Source of the DNA: Bacteroidota bacterium | GTDB lineage: Bacteria > Bacteroidota > Bacteroidia > Chitinophagales > Chitinophagaceae | Length of the DNA: 64,000 bases | Direction of reading: 5' to 3' | Assembly: GCA_028875875.1 (NCBI GenBank) | Contig: JAGWUV010000027.1 | Location: 1 to 64,000 of the forward strand | Shown here: positions 1 through 7,615 of the stretch, in pieces | Position numbering within the stretch: the stretch's first letter is position 1 | How the letters are laid out: each line of letters opens with the position of its first letter | Program-made: the position numbers and the translations under genes | The notes under the pieces: generated by a model | Databases searched by the model: none | Told to the model about the DNA's origin: nothing | Seen by the model: only the letters and a program-made list of their open reading frames with translations

Positions 1-1
1 C

Positions 2-418
2 TTTCTGTTGCACAAAGAATATATCGATCACGATGGAATCGACTTTGATGAAGAAAATGAAAAGCCATTCTCCTTTTATTATCCTCTATTTCTGCCTTAC
101 AGGGAAATAAAGTATTTAATTAGTTCAACTTTCCCCAAAATAACCTGGAAAGAGTCTTACGATGATGGAAAAGCTATCGATGCTGCTTCTGCGCATGTAA
201 TTACCGCCAATGGAATCATCCTTTTTTTCATGACCATAGAAAATGGTAACGTGTATTGCCCCATACATGCCAGCGTAGAATTAACAGACTTCCCTTTTGT
301 TGAACTTAAAAGGTTATCAAGAAGAACTGACTGGTTTCTTTATCATATTAATTCGCAATCCTACCTAAATGCAGAAGATGATAGACAGGTAGAAATTGAT
401 CTGCTCGCCTCTCTATAG
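2..418 (+). CDS. Hypothetical protein, 5' end outside the window
   Basis: The reading frame is open from the first complete codon of the window and ends at a TAG near 418, so the true start probably lies upstream; the TTG at position 8 is only the first possible start inside the window. About 138 residues are visible. The protein is soluble-looking, with no signal peptide or membrane segment, rich in aromatic and acidic residues, and has a pattern of alternating strands in its middle. I do not recognise the family. It is convergent with the next gene, with only about 27 bases between the two stop codons. Confidence 0.6.
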   Translation, partial: FLLHKEYIDHDGIDFDEENEKPFSFYYPLFLPYREIKYLISSTFPKITWKESYDDGKAIDAASAHVITANGIILFFMTIENGNVYCPIHASVELTDFPFVELKRLSRRTDWFLYHINSQSYLNAEDDRQVEIDLLASL

Positions 419-444
419 ATGCCTTCTAATAATCAAAAAAAGTA

Positions 445-1812
445 TCACCTCTTTACATACTTTTTGTAAAGTCGAAAATTATCTTCTTGAATAAGATACA
501 GAAAATATCTTCTATCATCACTTTTCCTAATTCGTTCAATCAAGTCAGACTCCTGCTTACAAATGACTCTGAACTTATGATTAATTTTATGCACTACCTC
601 ATTTCTTATTCTTTTTTGAACTTCCAACGCTTTTTTCTGAATTCCCAAGCATCTGTTTACTTCTTCAACCGATGAAAATATATTTTTTTCAGATTTTGAA
701 AAAATTAGGCAAATGAGTAAGTCATCCAAATCAGTAAATTCTATTTCCTCCGAAACACTAGAATATTTTGGTTTAGGAGTTACTATTTTCTCTTTATTCT
801 TTACTTTCTTGAATCCATAAAAAAGAGAGCCAATTAATAATGGAAACAACAGTATCGAAGCCCATAAGTATTGAACATTATTTATACGCTTATATGCAGG
901 ATAGCTTTCTAGACTAAAATCTGTAGCTAAAAATTTTGTAGAGTCAATACTATTGTCTGAATAGGAATAATACAGGGTGTTATTGATCGTAAAAAAGCAT
1001 TCAATATATTTATTTGAATATTTAAAAAGTTCTTGTAATTTTTTTGCATTAAGCCTATATACTTTATTCTCCGAAAAATTAATAGCAGAGGCGTCTTCAT
1101 CTCTAAAATATATGATTAAGGCAGTCTTAAAAAAATCAAGATTAGCGATGAGATAGTTACTATTAAGATGCTTATTTACAAGTTGGCTGCTCAGCGTTCC
1201 AATAATTTTATCTTCTTTATTCAGAAGGTCAAGCTTCATAATAAATGGTGTGGATGAAGGTGTATAGTTTTTTATTAAGTCTGGTGTTTCCGATTGAACT
1301 GCGAATAAAGTTGACGTATTAGGGATATAGGAAAAGATTGAATTGATGATAGGGTATTCTTTATCAAGTTGATAATTATGCCATTCATTTTCTTTCCCGA
1401 AATATCGTAGAAGTCCGTTTGTATGCCAAAACCCATAGCCTCCGTAAGAAAACAATGTATCATTATAAGAAAAATCTATAGCACGGTAGTTGGCTCCAAA
1501 ATCTATGGTAGAATCAATCCTTATAAAAGCCATTTGCTTTGATGTCGTATCCAATGCTTTATACACTTGCCCTGTACCATTAACAAGAATGTATAACCCT
1601 TTACTATTTTTAATCAGATGCTGGTTTTTATTCTTTTTATTTTGATAAATAGGTAGATATTCCTTTTGTTCAATTGAATTAATTGAACTAATTGGCTTTT
1701 GTAATGAATATAGGTAGTTAAGTAGTGGTGTCTTAGCAGTCCAATAGGTCTGTGATTGGCAGGGAAGCCTGGTCATAAATATTAACACACCAATTAAAGC
1801 TAATTTTTTCAT
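445..1812 (-). CDS. Membrane-anchored protein with Kelch-like exported part and winged-helix-like tail (paralog of 7616-9013)
   Basis: 455 residues. An N-terminal signal peptide (about 1-20, ending in SQT) is followed by a beta-rich extracytoplasmic region with a Kelch-like motif near 120-135 (DTLFSYGGYGFW). One transmembrane helix lies near 315-335, then a basic stop-transfer stretch and a cytoplasmic tail of about 100 residues. The tail has the pattern LGIxKKxxExQKRxR, DLIERIR, DxRYFxY. The end of that pattern resembles the wing of a winged-helix DNA-binding domain, but this is inference. The gene at 7616-9013 has the same architecture and shares several identical blocks, so the two are paralogs; they flank the rhodopsin locus. 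Layout resembles membrane-tethered one-component sensors. Function unknown. The start is the Met that gives a good signal peptide. Confidence 0.75.
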   Translation of the reverse strand: MKKLALIGVLIFMTRLPCQSQTYWTAKTPLLNYLYSLQKPISSINSIEQKEYLPIYQNKKNKNQHLIKNSKGLYILVNGTGQVYKALDTTSKQMAFIRIDSTIDFGANYRAIDFSYNDTLFSYGGYGFWHTNGLLRYFGKENEWHNYQLDKEYPIINSIFSYIPNTSTLFAVQSETPDLIKNYTPSSTPFIMKLDLLNKEDKIIGTLSSQLVNKHLNSNYLIANLDFFKTALIIYFRDEDASAINFSENKVYRLNAKKLQELFKYSNKYIECFFTINNTLYYSYSDNSIDSTKFLATDFSLESYPAYKRINNVQYLWASILLFPLLIGSLFYGFKKVKNKEKIVTPKPKYSSVSEEIEFTDLDDLLICLIFSKSEKNIFSSVEEVNRCLGIQKKALEVQKRIRNEVVHKINHKFRVICKQESDLIERIRKSDDRRYFLYLIQEDNFRLYKKYVKR

Positions 1813-2220
1813 TGCATGAATTTGATATATATATCAACAGCTTATCCCAAGAAACAGATATATTCAAACTTATATCTAGTTCTTAAAAATAAACTTAATT
1901 TGTAACATCCTAAACTGTAAATGTTTATATTGATTCATGAGTAAATCCAAATTTCCTACCTAATTCCAAACCTATATTACAAATAAAGTTACTCTAAATA
2001 TTAATTTAGCCTCGCAAGACAAGTATTACTAAATTAAGTAAGAAGATAGCTTGCTGTTGGATTAACTCTGCTTTGGCTGATAAGGCCTATGTAACAAAGT
2101 CCTCGTAATCGTTGATTTAATTATGCAGATTCCCCTTTAGATAGCAACAAATTCTAACAGATAGACTTTTTCTGGTACTATCATTTAGGTAAAATGAATT
2201 AAAAGATTAAACCTGCTATT
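1813..2220. other. Intergenic region, no gene seen
   Basis: About 400 bases, strongly AT-rich, between two divergently transcribed genes (the paralog gene on the minus strand and the Crp/Fnr regulator on the plus strand). It must hold both promoters. I see no convincing TAnnTTTG box, no strong hairpin and no ORF. Confidence 0.5.
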
Positions 2221-2985
2221 ATGAATCAGAATTGGGTATATAATACTCGCAAAGAGTTAGACAGATCCATTGAAAATTTAAATTGGGAACCCGGCTTGTT
2301 TCCTTTTAATGCATCAAACCCGGTTGATGACATTAACAACACTAGCATAAGTTACAATAGTAAAAACCCGATAGAAGAGTTATTAAAGCATGGCATTAGT
2401 CTTACCTATAAGAAAAATCAGCTCATCTATTCCGAAGGTAACCATGCAATAAATCTTTATTACATTATAAAAGGGAAAATAAAAACTTTCAAAGCCAATG
2501 ATCATGGGCAGGAACTTATTCTTGACCTATATACTTCAAATGAGTTTATGGGATATATCCCCCTATTGGAGAATAGTTCTCATAAAGAAACAGCAAAAGC
2601 ACTAGAAGAAACAGAATTACTTATCATACCTAAAAACGAATTTATCACACATATATCAAACAGTATTGTAGTCAATAACTTCTTTTTACGCTTACTAACC
2701 AAAAATATTAATGAACAAAGAACACGGTTAGTAATGCTGGCTTATGGTTCACACAGAAAAAAAGTAGCCGAAGCTCTTTTATTTATATTTTCTAAATATT
2801 ATCAACTACATGACGAAAACTTGTTTATAAGAATGAACAGAAAAAACTTAGCAGCAATAGCCGGTACTGCGACAGAATCACTGATACGTACACTTACAGA
2901 TTTTAAAAATGAGAAATTAATTCAAATACAAGATGCAGCAATTAATATCATCAATAGAAATAAACTAAAAAATCTTATTGATTAG
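2221..2985 (+). CDS. Crp/Fnr family transcriptional regulator
   Basis: 254 residues, slightly longer than usual because of an unmatched N-terminal extension of about 50 residues. A cyclic-nucleotide-binding beta-barrel runs about 55-150 (KKNQLIYSEGNHAINLYYI, then GQELILDLYTSNEFMGY). The dimer helix is about 150-185. A Crp-type helix-turn-helix lies near 206-236 (MNRKNLAAIAGTATESLIRT, with the usual A-T-E-S-R recognition helix). There is no cysteine anywhere, so an FNR-type Fe-S cluster is excluded. Whether it binds cAMP cannot be told from sequence. It is transcribed towards the convergent crtY-blh/rhodopsin genes, which makes it a candidate regulator of the phototrophy locus; the link is by position only. 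Confidence 0.88.
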   Translation: MNQNWVYNTRKELDRSIENLNWEPGLFPFNASNPVDDINNTSISYNSKNPIEELLKHGISLTYKKNQLIYSEGNHAINLYYIIKGKIKTFKANDHGQELILDLYTSNEFMGYIPLLENSSHKETAKALEETELLIIPKNEFITHISNSIVVNNFFLRLLTKNINEQRTRLVMLAYGSHRKKVAEALLFIFSKYYQLHDENLFIRMNRKNLAAIAGTATESLIRTLTDFKNEKLIQIQDAAINIINRNKLKNLID

Positions 2986-3543
2986 TTCAGATTCTTTAAT
3001 CTTAGAGAGCAAGTTTGAATATAACGAGTGTATTATTTTACACTGAGATTAGCTTAACGCTTTTTCAGAATTTATTTATGTGTATCCCTATATACATTGA
3101 ATGCAAGGCCAAGAGTAAGTAGAATAAGAAAGAAGCATCGGCGATAGAGCTCAATTTAAACAGATGTTCCTATTGCCATTGGAAGAACAAATGGAGGGGA
3201 TCTATTCGTAAGAAAGATGCTTGTCTAACTTTCTAAAGCTCATATCTCATGTTGCCTATGAAGTGGTTAATAATGAATTAAAGTGAACTACTATTCCTTT
3301 CAAAATAAAGTTATACTAAGATTATCTTTACTTCCTTTTGGGATCATTAATGATGTTGTTACAAACTTCGAGCTCATATATATTTTAAGTAAGCAGTCAA
3401 TTGCTACAATAGCTTTTAATTTCATTATCAAACTTCAATAGATAGTTGGAACAATAATTTACCTTTAAACTTTAAAAGGTTCTCCTTGTATAAAAAAATA
3501 TAATATAATTATATTGTAATCGTGCCACATTTGACTAAGAATA
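2986..3543. other. Intergenic region between convergent genes, no gene seen
   Basis: About 560 bases, AT-rich, with stop codons in all frames. It lies between the 3' ends of the Crp/Fnr gene and the crtY-blh gene. I see no clear intrinsic terminator and no recognisable remnant; it may contain decayed coding sequence. Confidence 0.4.
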
Positions 3544-5568
3544 CTATTTTGTAAAAGGCATCTTTATTCGCTTATAAAGTTGATCCATACTTAAAATATG
3601 CGGTAAACTCATGCAGGATAAAAGAATAAAGAATATACCCCAAGGATCGTTTTTAAATTCATACATAAAAGCTGCTAAGAGTAAAGCCCCAGCGATACTG
3701 AATGGTAGTGATTTTATCCATATTTCATAAGAGGACATTTTTAGTGTCGATTTTAGGTGTTTCCAACCATGTAAACTATGCTGAAAGGTAAAATAAAAAC
3801 CAAAGCTTAGCAATAGAGGTAGTCTAGATAAAAGTAATAAGTACAAAGTTGTAAATAACATTTTCCATGACTTTGTAATTATAATAAGTGTCATCGCAAC
3901 GAAAAGTACAAAAAATTGAAGATCATGTACTTGTATCTGACTTAGAAACTCTAATTTATTGATCAGTGATAGTCTAGGGATATGTTTTAAAATACTTATG
4001 GTTTCGGTAAAATTGAATATTAATATTATGCATAATAAAGTAATACCCCAAAATAAAGTATAGACGTTTTGCCTCAACTTCCATTCATAGAAATCAGTTT
4101 GCCCAAAATGCCAACTTGAGAATAAAAGAAAGCAGATTAAAGCTATATCAGGTTTAATTATCCATACTATCCCTAAAAGTAAACTCTTAAATAAATACTG
4201 TATAATGAATTTAAAAAAGTCATATTTATTTCGAAGATTTTTATCAATAAGATGATCAACTGCTCCGTGCGATAAGCCAACTGTAATAAAGCCTATGACC
4301 AGAATTACCCAAATGATATTTTGAAAGCCATGTATATATAGGATAATAGCAATAAGACTAAGTAAAAAAGTAAGTAATGACTTAGAAATATTGGATAACG
4401 TAAATAAAATATCGTTAAAGGCAGCTTTTAAAAAAAGATAAATTGGCAGCTTTGAAAAAATTAAAATTTCTTTTGAAATATTCGATTGTTCATTTAAAAA
4501 TTCCAAAATATCTTTAATTGTAACATTGTTGAAAAGTGATTGGAATATTTCTTTTCCTTTATAGGGTTTTTCTTCTAGAATTTTTAATAATAATCTGTCG
4601 TAAAATTTAAACCTACCACTTCTTGAAATTCTAGTATATGGGATATCTTTTATCATTGAATTTGATAGATGAAAGGCATCCAAAACCATAGTATGAAAAG
4701 CATAACCAGTTGATGCTTTCAGCATACCCCCGTTTATACCAGTATTAATCCAGTTTTCTTCTAACTTTTTTATAGCAATATTTGAGGATGTCATTGGTAT
4801 ACAGCCCTCTTCAAGGTCTATGACTTCGTAATCATAGTTGTGTTTTCGTATATAATCTTTCAGTATTTGTTCAGCTTCCTGCTTTTGAATTTTTTCTTTA
4901 CCGAAACGAGTGATTTCAAATAAAGCTTCGCTTTCAGAGAAGGGCAGTATATAAATAAATTGACAGAATCCATTTTGGGGAACATTAAAATCCATAAGTC
5001 TTGCAGAAGACACATCAAAATCGTTATTGAGATTTTTAATTTTCCATCCGACAAAAGATTGTACCAGATAGCTTTGATTTGTCTTGGGTATTAAAAAAGA
5101 GGGTGGCCGACTGTCAAATATTTTTTTTACTAAAATTGTTTCATGTTGTAAAGTGATTTCAAAATAATTTTGTTTGGAAATAATCATAGAGTCTACTAAT
5201 TCATCATATATTATTACATCTAATTCATTTAAACAGGTAGTAATTTTATTGTAAATAGCAGATCCGTTTATATGATAATAATTAAAAGGACTAATAGGTT
5301 GACTATTGTTATCATTAAATGATACAAATGCCCATTTATTACTTATCAATTCATTTAATGTTAGAATAGATATTTCCTCTGAAGTAGCCCAAAAACAGAA
5401 TGTTTTGTGTATTATTTTTTTTAAGTTCGGCTCAAATATTACTATTTTTTTATTAGTAAGTAGATTATTTTCATACATCTTTAGGAGTAACATGCTGTTA
5501 GCAGCACCTAAGCCTGCGAACACAAAGTCGATTGATCTTATTTTTTTACGTATCAGACTCTTTACCAT
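3544..5568 (-). CDS. Fused lycopene beta-cyclase / beta-carotene 15,15'-dioxygenase (CrtY-Blh fusion)
   Basis: 674 residues in one uninterrupted frame. The N-terminal part (about 10-370) is a CrtY-type flavin-dependent lycopene cyclase: dinucleotide-binding loop GLGAAN at 19-24, KTFCFW at 55-60, the catalytic-region motif ALFEIT with Glu218, and GGMLKASTGYAFHTM at 280-294. The C-terminal part (about 375-674) is a Brp/Blh membrane dioxygenase with several hydrophobic helices and all four His motifs of that family: GLSHGAVDH (431-439), SSWHFGQTD (484-492), FQHSLHGWKH (595-604) and SLPHILSMDQ (654-663). Known chemistry: CrtY cyclises lycopene to beta-carotene; Blh cleaves beta-carotene to two retinals. 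The fusion should channel lycopene to retinal for the rhodopsin encoded just upstream. Usual CrtY and Blh are separate proteins of about 380 and 280-300 residues, so both halves are full length. Confidence 0.93.
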   Translation of the reverse strand: MVKSLIRKKIRSIDFVFAGLGAANSMLLLKMYENNLLTNKKIVIFEPNLKKIIHKTFCFWATSEEISILTLNELISNKWAFVSFNDNNSQPISPFNYYHINGSAIYNKITTCLNELDVIIYDELVDSMIISKQNYFEITLQHETILVKKIFDSRPPSFLIPKTNQSYLVQSFVGWKIKNLNNDFDVSSARLMDFNVPQNGFCQFIYILPFSESEALFEITRFGKEKIQKQEAEQILKDYIRKHNYDYEVIDLEEGCIPMTSSNIAIKKLEENWINTGINGGMLKASTGYAFHTMVLDAFHLSNSMIKDIPYTRISRSGRFKFYDRLLLKILEEKPYKGKEIFQSLFNNVTIKDILEFLNEQSNISKEILIFSKLPIYLFLKAAFNDILFTLSNISKSLLTFLLSLIAIILYIHGFQNIIWVILVIGFITVGLSHGAVDHLIDKNLRNKYDFFKFIIQYLFKSLLLGIVWIIKPDIALICFLLFSSWHFGQTDFYEWKLRQNVYTLFWGITLLCIILIFNFTETISILKHIPRLSLINKLEFLSQIQVHDLQFFVLFVAMTLIIITKSWKMLFTTLYLLLLSRLPLLLSFGFYFTFQHSLHGWKHLKSTLKMSSYEIWIKSLPFSIAGALLLAAFMYEFKNDPWGIFFILLSCMSLPHILSMDQLYKRIKMPFTK

Positions 5569-5625
5569 ATATGAAAATAAATGATTTGAACGGAGGAAGT
5601 CTTAAGAAGTATTATTATGAAGATA

Positions 5626-5667
5626 GAAAAAAGGCTATCTTAAGTAATTAAGATAGCCCTTACGTTT
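5626..5667 (-). terminator. Strong bidirectional intrinsic terminator between rhodopsin and crtY-blh
   Basis: Perfect 11-bp inverted repeat GGCTATCTTAA (5633-5643) / TTAAGATAGCC (5648-5658) with loop GTAA. It has an A-run on the left (5627-5632) and a T-run on the right (5665-5671), so it can work in both directions. On the minus strand it lies directly after the rhodopsin stop codon. The rhodopsin message is therefore probably mostly monocistronic, and crtY-blh needs read-through or its own promoter. Confidence 0.85.
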
Positions 5668-5681
5668 TTTTCTAAATATTA

Positions 5682-6401
5682 TTAGTCTTCAGCATTTCTG
5701 CTTAATGAATAAATGACTAATCCAAATCCAATTTTGTTAACAGCATCTCCAATATTATAAACAATATCCATAGCATGAGAAGCTGCTGCGGGGTCTGCAA
5801 CTATCTGAAACCCGAATAATCCCCCTGGTGTACCTAATATATATCCTAATGGATAAATAGCCCATCCAACTAAAACAAACCACGCTAATATGCGTGTTGC
5901 TTTAGCAACTTGTACTCCTGCACTTTGAGAAAGTTTTGCAATTTCGCCAAACCATACCAGATAAGCGATATAGAAATAGGCAATACCTGAAATGATGCCC
6001 CATAATACACTTCTACTACGATCAATAGTTTCACCGAAATATCCAGTAACAAGCATAACCAGAGATGCAAATATTAGCTGCCACAAAAGGGATGATTTTG
6101 CTCCGGCTTTTTTAGTGATCAAATAAAATTCAACACACATCAGAGGCACAGTAAGAATCCAATCTACATATCGAAAAAACGTTGGCGATTCGCCTGTTTC
6201 AAGATTGTAGCCTCGCATATAATAATAATGTACCGCAGCGATGAAGGTAATTAAACCAGAAACCAGAACCGATGTTCTCCATTTTTTCGATGTGTTGTTT
6301 AATTCGAAAAAAAAGAAGACAGAAGCAGCCATCATGGCCATAGTTCCAATAAAGAACGTAAACGCGACATAATTGTCACTTGCAATCTTTAGATGTTCCA
6401 T
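5682..6401 (-). CDS. Proton-pumping microbial rhodopsin (proteorhodopsin/xanthorhodopsin type)
   Basis: 239 residues, seven transmembrane helices. Helix C carries the DTE proton-pump set in RYVDWILTVPLMCVEF: Asp80 (Schiff-base proton acceptor), Thr84, Glu91 (donor). Met88 is at the spectral tuning site (105 in green proteorhodopsin), which predicts green absorption. His58 is the partner His of the Asp acceptor. Asp219 and the retinal lysine Lys223 are in IGDAVNKIGFG of helix G. In helix E, Gly135 (LWGIISGIAY) aligns with bacteriorhodopsin Trp138 and xanthorhodopsin Gly156. That small residue leaves the opening through which a carotenoid antenna reaches retinal. Start ATG at 6401 follows an A-rich leader typical of Bacteroidota. 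Retinal would come from the CrtY-Blh fusion encoded next on the same strand. Confidence 0.97.
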   Translation of the reverse strand: MEHLKIASDNYVAFTFFIGTMAMMAASVFFFFELNNTSKKWRTSVLVSGLITFIAAVHYYYMRGYNLETGESPTFFRYVDWILTVPLMCVEFYLITKKAGAKSSLLWQLIFASLVMLVTGYFGETIDRSRSVLWGIISGIAYFYIAYLVWFGEIAKLSQSAGVQVAKATRILAWFVLVGWAIYPLGYILGTPGGLFGFQIVADPAAASHAMDIVYNIGDAVNKIGFGLVIYSLSRNAED

Positions 6402-6575
6402 TTTAAAGTGTTTAGGTTTTAATAATAAACATTCAACAAAAAGTTAGAAAAAAAGTTTTATTTATCTTAAACAGAGGTTATGCATAGTTAAGTTTTCAAG
6501 CTATCGTATACGGAGTTACGAACCTTAATGTAGTGATATATTTCAAGATAAAGTGTGTGCGTTATTCAATTATCT

Positions 6576-6589
6576 ATTGATTGCTCAAT
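6576..6589. promoter_or_regulatory. Crp/Fnr-like palindrome upstream of the rhodopsin gene
   Basis: ATTGA-TTGC-TCAAT is a perfect 5+4+5 dyad about 175 bases upstream of the rhodopsin start. Crp/Fnr proteins bind similar TTGAn-type dyads, and such a regulator is encoded at 2221-2985. A 9-base direct repeat TCAATTATC (6566-6574 and 6585-6593) overlaps it. The AT-rich context makes chance dyads likely, so this is a weak call. Confidence 0.25.
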
Positions 6590-6987
6590 TATCATAATTA
6601 AATGATCATTTGGTTATATTATGGAACAACTTATTAGAATACTTTCAATGAGCAAAGTTCTAACACATTATATTCACAAAACCTGCTATCTGGTGTAAAA
6701 CGGATTTAATTTAAATATCAGGTTTCCCGCCATTTTTCTAAATGGAGGGCTTATATTAATTCAATATTCTTAGGTACCTATTGCCTCACCAAAAGTCATT
6801 CTATTACACTAATCTCTTTGTATTTCTAAAATTTGTTAGCTAGTAATTTATTACAGGGTTTGATATGAAATGAAAGAAAAATCATTACCAGATATGTCTG
6901 TATGTTTTACGATTTTATTTAGTAAAATCGTAGGCTCCCCATTTTCAGTATGCTTCAAAAGAATAAAATATTGTTTGCATATTTAAA

Positions 6988-7046
6988 CTATTATTGGTCG
7001 TAGTGAAGCGAAGGCGTAGCCGAAGCCCAACGAAGACTAATAATAG
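6988..7046. repeat. Long hairpin with GC-richer loop, possible mobile or REP-like element
   Basis: Arms CTATTATTGGTC (6988-6999) and GACTAATAATAG (7035-7046) pair over 12 positions with one G-T wobble. The 35-nt loop is conspicuously richer in G and C than its surroundings and contains GGCGTAGCC. A T-run (7051-7056) follows, so it could also act as a plus-strand terminator. Confidence 0.4.
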
Positions 7047-7098
7047 GGTTATTTTTTCACGATACATTCTTGGAGATTATCCTCCAAGTGCATCAAGA

Positions 7099-7282
7099 AG
7101 AACAACAAAAAGATCCTGAAAAATAAAGAACTCAAAGAGTACCTCGGGGTATCCTATTCCACTTTAAAAAAAATGAGGAGCAATAACGTTATCCTCTTAC
7201 AAAAAAGTAATGGCCAATTATTACTACGAGTTAGATGTGATCAAAAGAATCTTTAAATTAAAAAAACCACCTCATAAGAGGT
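7099..7282 (+). pseudogene. Remnant of a small helix-turn-helix (excisionase/MerR-like) protein
   Basis: One frame reads NKELKEYLGVSYSTLKKM followed by RSNNVI, a recognisable helix-turn-helix of the excisionase type. The expected continuation (NYYYELDVIKRIFKLKK) is in another frame starting near 7209, so a frameshift lies around 7196-7208. There is no in-frame ATG, and a stop codon lies upstream near 7043. I read it as a decayed gene of under 70 codons, possibly a trace of a mobile element next to the rhodopsin. Confidence 0.4.
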
Positions 7283-7286
7283 GGTT
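7265..7286 (-). terminator. Terminator-like hairpin
   Basis: Perfect 9-bp stem AACCACCTC / GAGGTGGTT with loop ATAA. The run of A immediately to its left becomes a U-tract on the minus strand, so it is best read as a minus-strand terminator. No minus-strand gene ends here, and the hairpin overlaps the end of the decayed HTH remnant. Confidence 0.5.
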
Positions 7287-7615
7287 CTACTATCAATATT
7301 CCCCCCAATATTTGATAGTGAAGCTTATTGAATTAAGGTAATTGAATAAAATTGGTTTGGAATAGAGTATAAAAAATTTCCGTAGCAAATAATTGCTTTA
7401 TATACACCTTAAAATTAAGCACATGATAATTTATGAAGCTATCATAGGTTACCTTTTAGGTAAAGAATTAGGTTTAGGATATGAATTTTTGAAAGTGGTC
7501 TACTTAACTGTTTTTGAATATTCTACGAATAAGGTTATTTTAGCATAACTAAAATCTTAGCCTAATACCTTCCCATTTTTTAGATAGGTTACTCAAAATC
7601 ACTCAATTTGCTGCT

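Larger units (their letters stand above)
6402..7615. other. Long intergenic region upstream of rhodopsin
   Basis: 1.2 kb without an intact gene. From left to right it holds the rhodopsin promoter region with a Crp-like dyad (6576-6589), a long imperfect hairpin (6988-7046), a decayed helix-turn-helix coding remnant (about 7099-7282), a terminator-like hairpin (7265-7286) and the promoter region of the plus-strand gene at 7616. Confidence 0.5.
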
